A stretch of DNA of 64,000 nt from Planctomycetales bacterium (lineage in GTDB: Bacteria; Planctomycetota; Planctomycetia; Planctomycetales; Planctomycetaceae): the NCBI GenBank assembly GCA_026400835.1, contig JAPLOA010000086.1, positions 1 through 64,000 on the forward strand, read 5' to 3'. The notes below the pieces were generated by a model, which searched no databases, was not told where the DNA came from, and worked only from the letters and a program-made list of their open reading frames with translations. The translations under genes and the position numbers were made by a program. Positions 8,230 through 16,525 of the stretch are shown here, piece by piece; position 1 is the stretch's first letter; every line of letters begins with the position of its first letter.

Positions 8230-9237
8230 TCAGCCCTGACGCTTCAACATACGCTTGATTCGACGGCGGCTGATTCCGCAGAGGTGCAGGCAGCAGCGAG
8301 TCACCTCTTTCCAGCCTCGAATGCTGTAGGGGAGATGCACGACGGAACGCAGGTACCAGTTTAGTGCCTTCCGGTTATCTTTCTCCGCGACAAACCAGGC
8401 CGATGTTTGCCAGACTCGAGCAATCGCTGTTTGTCGAACCAGCATTGATGTGTGGCGGGCACGCGGGGAGCAGAGAGCATTCTTCAGAACGCTTAATCGG
8501 TCGCGGCAGGTACGATCGTGGTTGCGAGAATTCGAGGTCGCTCGCCAGCGATAATGAGTCAGCGGAGCAGGCGTTCCGTGGAAACGGCATCCGGAGGCTG
8601 ACATTCTGAGCCACAGATCCCAGTCGCAGGTTGTCCTCAGCGATTCGTCATAGCCGCCTGCCTGCAGAAACGCATCGCGTTTCATCAGGATGCTGGAATG
8701 AGTAATAAAGTTGTCGAGCAGGAGATGATCGAACACATCGCCGTTGTGACAGTTACCATCCGCGAATGTCGTGTGATCGACGCGGGATGAGTCTTCGAAA
8801 TTCAGGGCTGCGGTATAGATCAGGTCGGCATCGCCGGAAACAGCCAGTTGGTGAGCCAGCTTTTCGGGGTGCCACAGATCATCCGCATCGATCATAGCGA
8901 TCCAATGACCGCGAGAGATCTTTGCGGCCGCGTTACGAGCAGCAGCGTGACCGCAATTCTGCTGACGAAGAACCGTCAGGCGATCGCCATAGGTTTCCAG
9001 AATTGCCAGAGTCGCATCCGTTGAACCATCGTCAACGATAATGAGTTCAAAATCATTTTCGGTCTGGGAGAATACGGAATCGATGGCTTCCTGAATGAAC
9101 TGCTCACCGTTGTAGACCGGCATAATGATGCTGATCAACGGCCGTTCTGTCTGCGCAGGCACGGGTAGCGTGTCATTCATCGACAACGACATGCCGGTCG
9201 AGCGTTCTTCAAGTTGTAGTAAACCTGGGTGATTCAT
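8230..9237 (-). CDS. Family 2 glycosyltransferase
   Basis: GT-A fold glycosyltransferase. Residues 35-57 read ISIIMPVYNGEQFIQEAIDSVF, split here as ISIIMPVYNG and EQFIQEAIDSVF. The nucleotide-binding DDGS is at 69-72 and the metal-binding DADD at 117-120 (AMIDADDLWHPEK). A later CDWDLWLRM segment matches the catalytic region of this class. No membrane segment is seen, so it acts at the cytoplasmic face, transferring a sugar from a nucleotide donor to an unknown acceptor. Alternative starts (residues 16 or 20) would remove a poorly conserved leader. It lies 86 bases downstream of the asparagine-synthase-like gene on the same strand; the pair probably serves exopolysaccharide or cell-surface glycan synthesis. 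Confidence 0.92.
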   Translation of the reverse strand: MNHPGLLQLEERSTGMSLSMNDTLPVPAQTERPLISIIMPVYNGEQFIQEAIDSVFSQTENDFELIIVDDGSTDATLAILETYGDRLTVLRQQNCGHAAARNAAAKISRGHWIAMIDADDLWHPEKLAHQLAVSGDADLIYTAALNFEDSSRVDHTTFADGNCHNGDVFDHLLLDNFITHSSILMKRDAFLQAGGYDESLRTTCDWDLWLRMSASGCRFHGTPAPLTHYRWRATSNSRNHDRTCRDRLSVLKNALCSPRARHTSMLVRQTAIARVWQTSAWFVAEKDNRKALNWYLRSVVHLPYSIRGWKEVTRCCLHLCGISRRRIKRMLKRQG

Positions 9238-9323
9238 TCTTGTGGCCCGAGCAAAAAATGCTGAATTGCATCTGGCTTAATCGCGATCGCTGAGGTCTCA
9301 GCATTCCGCATCGTTTTGACCTT

Positions 9324-10904
9324 TCAGATTCCTGAGGAGAGGGCCAGGGATTCTTCGAGGTGCATCATGACCAGAATTCGCGAAAACAGTAAGGGGACCT
9401 CTGTTCCGAATTCACGATTGACCATCGCTTTTGCGAGACGCGGCAAAAGGAAACCTCGTCTAATGCAGGACTGCGAAGCGTTCCCCTGAATTGCCATCAA
9501 ACTCATGCTTTTTGCGAACTTCCAGATCTTTGTTCGTTTCTCGGCCACAAAGCCGGTTGACGTAGACACATACTCGACCTGAGGCAGCTCGGGATAGAAC
9601 TGATCGATCGCTTCACTGTGGAACAGTCGTCCCCGAAAGTAATCGAACGGCAGATTGATCAGCAGATCGAAGATCGCATGGCTCAGGTAAGGAGCCAGAA
9701 TCTGAGTTTGTTGATTGAGCATTCCATAAGGACACAGGGCGAGTTCTCGACGAACACGGTTGTAAAAGAAGAACGGAGCTGCAGGATTCGGCAGGTCCGC
9801 ATATTGATCCAGCTCACTCGAAAGGCGAGTCACCGCGAGATCTCGATTCCAACGTTCACGATAAGTCGGCGTGAGACTCTTTGTCAGATAGCCGTCGTCC
9901 GCCAGCAGCCAGCCGGACAATTCTGCCAGCTCGCGTTTACGAAACTGATCCAGCATCCGGTTGTCGTTGTAAACGCCGCAGGAAAAGATATCGCCGGCAA
10001 TACCGTCCCACGATGCCGCAAACTTCTGTTCATCCAGCCATCGCGCGACGGGAACCATCTGAGCATGCTCATCCGCGCAGAAGCTGGTGAGCAGATCTTT
10101 CTGCATCTCGTCGGCGAATCGATCTTCCGATTGCTCAATAATCATGTGCGGCAGTTGCAACGCAGCCGTGATGCGTGATGCAATCTCTGCGTCGGCGCCT
10201 GGCCGGGGCGGTGCGGAACGAGCCGTCACGACCATGGACGGATTCCGCCCGGCTCGCACGAGCGCGTAAAGAATGTGGCGGGAGTCGCGTCCGGCTGAAA
10301 GAGGCACGCACATCCGTTCGGAGGCCGCCGGAACCATCGCTTCGACGACTTCCTGAAATCGAACGCCGTATTCATGTACGGCTTGTTCTCGGCTGAGCGT
10401 TGATACCGCCTCGGAGATCGGTGGTGCCAATGTTCGAATCGAGGGAGTTCCCTCCGACCATGTCAGTTCGCTTCCGGCAGGGAGCAGACGAACTGCCTTG
10501 AAAGGAGTGTCGTTGCCAATGTAGTAGCCCAGACGAATGAAGACCGCAACCGCTGCATCATCCAGGTCCGTCGCCGCGCCCGCTCGAATCAGTTCGAGAG
10601 CCGAAGTACTGACACCAAAACCGGATGGGAGTTGAGCGTAGTAGACTGGCAGAAAGCCAAACCGGTCGTTGCGGACAGTCAACTGGCGACCATCCCAATT
10701 CCATTCGGCCCAGACGCCTTCGCCTTCGCTGACTCCGGATCCGGAATAGCGATAACCCAATGAAGCCAACGATTTTCCGGTAACGGTGAATGAACCGGAG
10801 GGCTGCCGAGAAAGAATCAGAGTCGCCTGGCGGTCTGGATTGGGGTGCAGCATGGGTGGTCTCAGTTCCGGGGGGCGTTGACGCAGAACGTCTCTGGGGG
10901 ACAT
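9324..10904 (-). CDS. Asparagine-synthase-like ATP-pyrophosphatase protein
   Basis: Resembles the asparagine synthetase B family without its N-terminal Cys nucleophile. The first 170 residues look like a degenerate glutaminase-type beta sandwich (WNWDGRQLTVRNDRFGFLPVYYA, then LLPAGSELTWSEG). Residues 200-210 carry the PP-loop PLSAGRDSRH, where the usual SGGxDS is SAGRDS, so ATP binding and adenylylation are plausible. It therefore likely forms amides or related bonds with an amine donor other than glutamine. Such proteins occur in surface-polysaccharide and lasso-peptide loci; the adjacent GT2 favours the first. The ATG at 10904 is chosen; the frame begins five codons earlier with TTG directly after a stop. 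Confidence 0.82.
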   Translation of the reverse strand: MSPRDVLRQRPPELRPPMLHPNPDRQATLILSRQPSGSFTVTGKSLASLGYRYSGSGVSEGEGVWAEWNWDGRQLTVRNDRFGFLPVYYAQLPSGFGVSTSALELIRAGAATDLDDAAVAVFIRLGYYIGNDTPFKAVRLLPAGSELTWSEGTPSIRTLAPPISEAVSTLSREQAVHEYGVRFQEVVEAMVPAASERMCVPLSAGRDSRHILYALVRAGRNPSMVVTARSAPPRPGADAEIASRITAALQLPHMIIEQSEDRFADEMQKDLLTSFCADEHAQMVPVARWLDEQKFAASWDGIAGDIFSCGVYNDNRMLDQFRKRELAELSGWLLADDGYLTKSLTPTYRERWNRDLAVTRLSSELDQYADLPNPAAPFFFYNRVRRELALCPYGMLNQQTQILAPYLSHAIFDLLINLPFDYFRGRLFHSEAIDQFYPELPQVEYVSTSTGFVAEKRTKIWKFAKSMSLMAIQGNASQSCIRRGFLLPRLAKAMVNREFGTEVPLLFSRILVMMHLEESLALSSGI

Positions 10905-11767
10905 GACAAGGTGTCCCAACTACATAGATAGGACCTGAACTGCGGTGCCTTGACTCTTTCTGCTGGTAGTTGCGGAATCGGAGGTTGCCAAAGATCATCA
11001 CTCCGTCACAGACCGGAGTCAGGGATAAAAAACGCGAACGTGACGAGTCAAATCCCCCTGTCGATCTGATGGACACCGACTGCATGCTGAAACCGTGAGA
11101 CGGTTCTCCGGCTGAAGGCGGGGTTTTGACCGAAACATAGAACGACCGAACGATTGAAGCCCGGCCATGTGACAGGGCTCATCGCGATTGATTTTTCGGT
11201 CCTTAAATTTTTCGGTCCAAACAACATCATCAAGTGCATGCTGGAACCGTGAGACGGTTTTCGGGCTGACGGTGGTTAGTTGACCGAAAGATTCGATGAC
11301 CGAAAGATTGAAGCCCGGCCATGTGACAGGGCTTTCTGCGATTGGGGGGATTGCAGAAAACCTTCACACTGTGAATCATTCGATTTGCACCAAGTGTAGT
11401 CGCCAGACAACGACTGTTGAGCAAAGACAGCACTCCCGCACCTGAGCCAGAGATCAAGCAGGACAAAAGTAGGATTCTGGAGGACTTGTCGATTTTTGGC
11501 ATCTCGAAAAACATCCTAAATGTCGCATATTGCCAGCGCGTCGTATTCGCCCGAGCATATTCTTCTTCACCAGCCGGACATCTGGTTCCTTTCGGGAAAG
11601 AAAACGACATTGGGAAGGGTTTGCCTTTGAGTCGTGGAATCCGGTATGGGTAACCTGTTTCTGTGGTGGCATGAGCCCGAGCGAATTGTCGAATCGGGTG
11701 GAGTCAAACAACTGAGAAGTCTGCGAACGGACGCGCGGCTCTCCGGATATTTCGGAGTTCTATCGTC
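10905..11767. other. Long intergenic region with two tandem repeat copies
   Basis: No credible coding frame. It contains the 110-bp tandem repeat described separately (11081-11345). The remainder (11346-11767) is the presumptive promoter region of the YTV-repeat protein gene; small open frames there overlap each other and have no protein features. Confidence 0.5.
11081..11345. repeat. Two tandem copies of a ~110-bp unit
   Basis: Copy A covers about 11081-11190 and copy B about 11235-11345. Shared blocks in order are: tgcatgctg, the palindrome accgtgagacggtt, a gaccgaaa motif occurring twice per copy, and gattgaagcccggccatgtg followed by acagggct, then gcgattg. The middle diverges slightly. 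Each copy has two potential hairpins (accgt-gag-acggt and agccc...gggct). Confidence 0.75.
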
Positions 11768-13075
11768 ATGCGTTTCAAAAGCGTTCTTGCAGCCATCGCT
11801 GCCGTCGTTTCATTCCCGAGCTTTGGGTTTGCGGGATTGTGTGGCGTTCCTTCTTACAATTGTTGTCCGACCGTCGCTTGTGCTCCGGCTTCGTGTTATA
11901 CGACATGCCGCGTCGCGACTGAGACCTGTTACCGCACGGTCTGCGAAACAGTCTATGAGCCTCAGGAATACACCTCGACTCGCACTGTTTGCGAAAACGT
12001 TTTCGAAGATGTGCAGCAGACCTGCTATCGCACTGTGACTGAAACAGCTTACCGCGAAGAAGCGTATACAGTTTGTCGACCGGTCACCGAAACTGCTGTC
12101 CGTCAGGAAACATATTGCGTTCAGCGACCTGTTGTGGAAACGCTGTATCGCACCTGCAACTACACTGTTCAGCGTCCTGTCTGGGAAGAACAGGTTCGTG
12201 AGTGCCGCTACACAATTCAGCAGCCAGTCTGTGAAACTATTCAGCAGGAATGTCGCCAGACTGTCATGAAGTGCGTGACGGATACAATTCAGCAGGAACG
12301 CTGTTACACGGTGATGCGTCCTGAAACCCGCACTCGCTGCGTTCAGCGTAACGTTGGTCAGTGGGTGACACAGACTCAGTGCATTCCCGGCCCAAGGATT
12401 CCCCGAGTTGTCTGCGGCCCCTGTGGTCCTCAGGTCTGCATGACTCAGTGCCCGCCTCGCCAGGTCTGTCGACGCGTTTGGTGCCCTCAGGTTGTTCAGG
12501 AACAGGTTCCTTACACCGTGATGGTTCCTCAGGTTGTACGTCAGCAGTGCCCGGTTCAGGTCACTCGCTATGTTCCTGAAGTTGTCGTAAAGACGGTTCC
12601 GGTTCAGGTCACTCGTATGGTTGCGAAGGAAGTGGTTCAGAAGATTCCATACCGAGTATGCCGGATGGAGTGTGAGACGAAGACTCAGCAGATTCCTTAT
12701 CAGGTCTGTAAGATGGTTTCAGAACAGAAAACTCGCGACATTCAGTATTCGGTTTGCAAGATGGTCAGCGAAACCTGTACTCGCAAAGTTCCTTACTGTG
12801 TGAATCGTCAGGTTCCTTACACGACGACTCGCCGAGTTTGCCGCCAGGTCACCAAAGAAGTTCCGGTCACATGTACTCGCATGGTGGCTCGTCAGGTGAT
12901 GCGACAAGTTCCTTACACTCGATGCGTGCTGATTCCAGAAACGGTCTGCTGCACCTCAACCTGTGCTCCAGGGGCAGCAGGCGTTATGGGCAACTGCGGA
13001 ACCGGCGACTGTGCCGGGACTCCGGTTGAAGCCGGCAAGCCAATCGCCCCTGTTGCTGATCCTGCTGCCAACTAG
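11768..13075 (+). CDS. Cysteine-rich YTV-repeat cell-wall protein
   Basis: After a signal peptide (MRFKSVLAAIAAVVSFPSFGFAG) the whole protein is built from degenerate repeats in which aromatic-Thr/Cys-Val is followed by Arg/Lys, Pro/Met and Val (YTVCRPV, YTVQRPV, YTVMRPE, YRVCRME, YQVCKMV, YSVCKMV, YTRCVLI). This is the YTV repeat described for Rhodopirellula cell-wall proteins. There are about forty cysteines in 435 residues, fitting an extensively disulphide-linked wall, an alternative to peptidoglycan strength in planctomycetes. The N-terminal half has period-12 to -18 repeats with Thr/Glu/Gln, the C-terminal half more regular 12-residue units. The last 40 residues are glycine/alanine/proline-rich and uncharged. 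Followed by a strong terminator; monocistronic. Confidence 0.92.
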   Translation: MRFKSVLAAIAAVVSFPSFGFAGLCGVPSYNCCPTVACAPASCYTTCRVATETCYRTVCETVYEPQEYTSTRTVCENVFEDVQQTCYRTVTETAYREEAYTVCRPVTETAVRQETYCVQRPVVETLYRTCNYTVQRPVWEEQVRECRYTIQQPVCETIQQECRQTVMKCVTDTIQQERCYTVMRPETRTRCVQRNVGQWVTQTQCIPGPRIPRVVCGPCGPQVCMTQCPPRQVCRRVWCPQVVQEQVPYTVMVPQVVRQQCPVQVTRYVPEVVVKTVPVQVTRMVAKEVVQKIPYRVCRMECETKTQQIPYQVCKMVSEQKTRDIQYSVCKMVSETCTRKVPYCVNRQVPYTTTRRVCRQVTKEVPVTCTRMVARQVMRQVPYTRCVLIPETVCCTSTCAPGAAGVMGNCGTGDCAGTPVEAGKPIAPVADPAAN

Positions 13076-13100
13076 CTTTGGTAAAAACTCAATCATCTCC

Positions 13101-13136
13101 AAAGCCCGACTGCTTCCGCAGTGCGGGCTTTTTTTA
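13101..13136 (+). terminator. Rho-independent terminator of the YTV gene
   Basis: Stem aaagcccg-actgc pairs with gcagtgcgggcttt (one bulged base) around a four-base loop, then a run of seven or more T. It sits 25 bases after the YTV stop codon. Confidence 0.88.
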
Positions 13137-13261
13137 TTTCTACATGACCGATGTCCCTGGACAGTGGCTTAATCAGCCCTGAGTCTGCCACCGGGGCTGG
13201 TTTTGAGTTGCGCATTTGGCGACACTATCCGATCGAAACATGAAAAAATACAGAATTTCAT

Positions 13262-13650
13262 CACAACCCAAAGCGTGAGTTTTGAAGTTGCGCGTTTCGG
13301 CGCTGAGGTTGTTCACTTGCGGAGAAACACTGGGATTTATCACAACCCGAAGCGTCAGCGAGGGATTCCCGGCAACCCTGCGTAAACCGCGAAACGCAAT
13401 CCCTCGCTTACGCAGCGGGTTGGGATAGACACAAATGCGCAACTTCAAAACTCGTCAGCGAGGGATCTGCTGAGAAATTGGTAAAGCGTAAAACGCAGTC
13501 CCTCGCTAACGCGCCGGGTTAGGGTCGGCACAAACTCGCTACTTCAAAAAGCGTGAGCAAGGGATCTTTTTGGGTGGAACTGTTCGAGCGAAGAAATCGC
13601 AATCCCTCACTGAAATTTCGGGTTGGGATAGTAGCGAACTCGCAGCGTCA
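13262..13650. repeat. Dispersed palindromic repeat block (copy 1)
   Basis: Mosaic of short units: acaacccgaagcgtcagcga, its complement aatccctcgcttacgcagcg, and gcgcaacttcaaaa, repeated several times. Arms at 13344-13367 and 13398-13421 can form a hairpin of about 24 bp. Bases 13271-13367 match 55551-55647 with two mismatches. Open frames through this block encode the peptide NPKRQRGI or its reverse-frame partner NPSLTLRV; these are repeat translations, not proteins. Confidence 0.85.
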
Positions 13651-13668
13651 AAAAGGGGCTTTGCGGGC

Positions 13669-14586
13669 CTAATTGATCCTGACATAAGCGTCTGGTCGAG
13701 TTGGTGGTAACCTTCCATAGTCAATCATGTTGAAAGTCAGCAGGCAATTCACAGGTTGTTTCTTTGACGACAACAAGCCCGGAACCCATGCTCCGGGAGT
13801 CAGCACAAGTCGACGCTCCGGGCAGCATGCGCACACGCTCGCTGGATCACGGCCGACCTTTAGTCTCCGCCATTCCCATGCCAGCTTTTCGCTGAAGCAT
13901 TGCCCGATGACAGCCCCCAGTTCAGTTGCCAACTGCACATTCGCCCCCTGCGTTGCCCCCTTCACCCTGCGGTGCTTTTCGATTTCCATCTCAACAACTT
14001 CAAGACGTTTTGTATGACTTGTCTTCGATGTGATTCCCAATCGCTTCGCGGCGGTTCTCGTAATTTGCTTTAGTTCGTCCATCTCGTCCATCGGCAGTGG
14101 ACTGTCTTCAATCTTGTTTCGCTTACGCTTCTCAGTGACCGTGGGTGCTGTTTTCTCCCGGCATTTTGGGTCAAATGAAATATCCTTCACCAGACGTTTG
14201 AAAACTGGATGGTCGAGAAGAGTGCCAGACCGGGCGAGAAATCGAAAAATAATCGCAAACTGCCGGTTACGATAGATACGAATAATCTCTCCTTTTGACA
14301 GGGCAAATGAATCAGCCTCCCAATCATCCCCGAAGGCCCTGGGGTGCAACATACTGACATCGAAGAGAGGCCCGTCACGGATCTTGATTCGGCGACTCCT
14401 GCGATATCTTGTGTACCACTGGAGTCGTTCAGAAAAATCGTTGAGGCCTTTCGGAAGCCGATAGACTCGACTCGAAAGAGGTTGCGATCATTCCATGGTA
14501 CATTCAGATCGCACACAAACGTCGCCCCACGAAACAAGGTGTACCTTTCCAAACGATATACGATAGCCGTCATAGATGACCGTCAT
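13669..14586 (-). pseudogene. Unknown gene interrupted by an in-frame TGA
   Basis: Reading from an ATG at 14586, the frame gives MTVIYDGYRISFGKVHLVSW..., meets a TGA at 14488-14490, then continues open to the stop at 13669. The part after the TGA is protein-like well before the first internal ATG (14352): FSERLQWYTRYRRSRRIKIR, then DGPLFDVSMLHPRAFGDDWE. So either the gene carries a nonsense mutation, or a frameshift near 14460 joins it to the overlapping frame beginning at 14573, or translation starts at 14352 and gives 227 residues. The C-terminal part (LATELGAVIGQCFSEKLAWE, SSKKQPVNCLLTFNMI) looks folded and cytoplasmic. I do not recognise the family. The dispersed repeat block lies immediately downstream. 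Confidence 0.5.
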
Positions 14587-15067
14587 CGAAGGTGAGACAG
14601 CCAGGGCTGAACCGCTTCGGCAATACTGCTCCGGTCAGATCAAAACTTTCCTGCATGAGATCTCCTCGAAAGTGCATCCTGTTCTCCATAACCGATCCAA
14701 AACAGCGTAATTCACCTCCACATAACCCTGCAAACATATGCGCTGCTATTCACTCTGGAAGCTACGACCATTGAGGCGGCTCAGCTTTTTTCGTTTGCCG
14801 TTCATGGGCGATAAATCGCCGAAACTCGCTGTCTCTCGGTCCGACATACGACGGACAACCCTTCAGCGAATGACTCGCGGAGGACTAGCCGGAGACCACA
14901 GATCAGGCAAGCGTACCGATCGCGTCTGCGACACGTTATACTGAGCTTGCGCTTTGATCAGTGACCGTTGCCTGGGCTCCCGTCGTCGCGCGCGATAGTG
15001 ATGTCAACAGAACGAGAGCGCATGAACATAGGAACCCTCGCTTAACGGTGTCTGGAGCATCCGAACA
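14587..15067. other. Intergenic, nothing recognised
   Basis: Small open frames on both strands overlap without signal peptides, motifs or ribosome sites. The stretch is upstream of the damaged gene and downstream of the DUF1501 gene. No terminator with a T-run is seen. Confidence 0.4.
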
Positions 15068-16525
15068 TCACGTTAAAACATCCTGCACAACATGACTCGG
15101 CTCAACGCCTGTCAGACGAAAATCAAGACCCTGAGCACGATAGGTGAATCGTTCGTGATCGATGCCCAGCAAGTGAAGGACGGTGGCATGGAGATCGTGC
15201 ACATGCACAGGATTCTCAGCCGTGTTGAAACTGAAGTCGTCGGTCGTTCCATAACTGATGCCTGACTTAATGCCACCGCCGGCCATCCACATCGTGAAGC
15301 AGCGAGGATGATGATCTCGTCCAGCCTCGGGACTGTCCCACTGGCCCTGACCTGCGACTCCGCGTCCGAATTCACCACCCCAGATGACGAGCGTCTCATC
15401 GAGCATGCCGCGTCGCTTGAGATCCGTGATCAACGCGGCACTGGGCTGGTCGGTATCGCGACACCGCGCGGTACACCATGAGGTCAACCGGCTGTGATGA
15501 TCCCAGTCCGGATGGAACAACTGGATAAAACGTACACCTCGCTCTGCCAGTCGTCGAGCAAGAATACAATTGGCGGCGTAACTGCCGGGGCGGCGCGAGT
15601 CGGGACCGTACAGTTCAAAGACTTCCTCCGGCTCATCGCTAAGGTCGGTCAATTCCGGCACGCTGGTTTGCATGCGATAAGCCATTTCGTACTGCTGGAT
15701 TCGCGTGGTAATCTCCGGATCACCTGTTTCGGCCGACCGTTGTTGATTCAGTTGGCTCAACCCGTCCAGCATGCCACGGCGAAGATGCTTTGGTAAGCCA
15801 TCCGGATCTCGTAGATAAAGAACAGGATCCTTCGAATTGCGAAGCTTCACGCCCTGATAGCTGGAAGGCAGAAATCCGCTGCCCCAATAATGGTCATACA
15901 AAGGCTGATCGCTGGGACGCTGCATCCTTGAGATCATCACCAGGTAATCAGGCAAGTCCTGATTCTCGCTGCCAAGTCCATAACTGACCCAGGCACCCAT
16001 ACTGGGACGACCAGGCAGATGATGGCCGGTCAGGAACTTTGTCATCGCTGGCGCATGATTGATTTGGTCAGAGTGCATCGACTTGATAAAGCATAAATCA
16101 TCCGCGACGCGCTGCAGATGCGGTAACCATTCTCCGATCGTCGCACCGCTGGAACCACAGCGTGTGAACCTGACGCGTGTCGGCATGATCAGTTGCTTTT
16201 GATTGGCCGTCATTGTTGTGAAGCGCTGGCCTTGCCGCACCGAGTCGGGCAACTCCACTCCAGCCCATTTAATGAGATCAGGTTTTTGATCGAACAGTTC
16301 TAGTTGCGATGGCCCACCTGACTGAGTCAGAAAAATCACACGTTTGGCCTTCGGAGCCATGTGCGGCAGACTTGCCAGCCCACCAATCCCGCTGCCTGTC
16401 GACACATTATCGTTCGCCGACGTTCGCTCAGCCATTTGAGAAAGCGCGATGGCTCCAACAGACAGGCCGGTGCATTGTCCGAGGAAATAACGACGAGTCG
16501 AATCCAGTGCTGCGGCATCACTCAT
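15068..16525 (-). CDS. DUF1501 family protein (Tat-exported)
   Basis: Sulfatase/phosphatase-superfamily-like protein of the DUF1501 family, abundant in planctomycetes and of uncertain activity. The N-terminus has a twin-arginine motif TRRYFLGQCTGLSVGAIAL. Family landmarks are present: FLTQSGGPSQLELFDQKPDL, then HAPAMTKFLTGHHLPGRPSM, LVIWGGEFGRG, DHHPRCFTMWMAGGGIKSG and VHDLHATVLHLLGIDH. The last two resemble metal-site segments of alkaline-phosphatase-type enzymes. Its start overlaps the stop of the PSD1 cytochrome gene by eight bases (ATGAGTGA), so the two are translationally coupled and likely act together outside the cytoplasmic membrane, as these families do in most planctomycete genomes. 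Confidence 0.93.
   Translation of the reverse strand: MSDAAALDSTRRYFLGQCTGLSVGAIALSQMAERTSANDNVSTGSGIGGLASLPHMAPKAKRVIFLTQSGGPSQLELFDQKPDLIKWAGVELPDSVRQGQRFTTMTANQKQLIMPTRVRFTRCGSSGATIGEWLPHLQRVADDLCFIKSMHSDQINHAPAMTKFLTGHHLPGRPSMGAWVSYGLGSENQDLPDYLVMISRMQRPSDQPLYDHYWGSGFLPSSYQGVKLRNSKDPVLYLRDPDGLPKHLRRGMLDGLSQLNQQRSAETGDPEITTRIQQYEMAYRMQTSVPELTDLSDEPEEVFELYGPDSRRPGSYAANCILARRLAERGVRFIQLFHPDWDHHSRLTSWCTARCRDTDQPSAALITDLKRRGMLDETLVIWGGEFGRGVAGQGQWDSPEAGRDHHPRCFTMWMAGGGIKSGISYGTTDDFSFNTAENPVHVHDLHATVLHLLGIDHERFTYRAQGLDFRLTGVEPSHVVQDVLT

Noticed and set aside
13203-13385. Small open frame encoding NPKRQRGI-containing peptide
   Set aside because: It is the translation of the dispersed repeat; the same peptide occurs at 55597-55818 because the DNA is nearly identical. 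No ribosome site and no protein-like codon pattern.
14187-14573. 128-residue minus-strand frame overlapping the unknown gene
   Set aside because: Only its first third looks protein-like; kept as a possible frameshifted N-terminus of the damaged gene rather than a gene.
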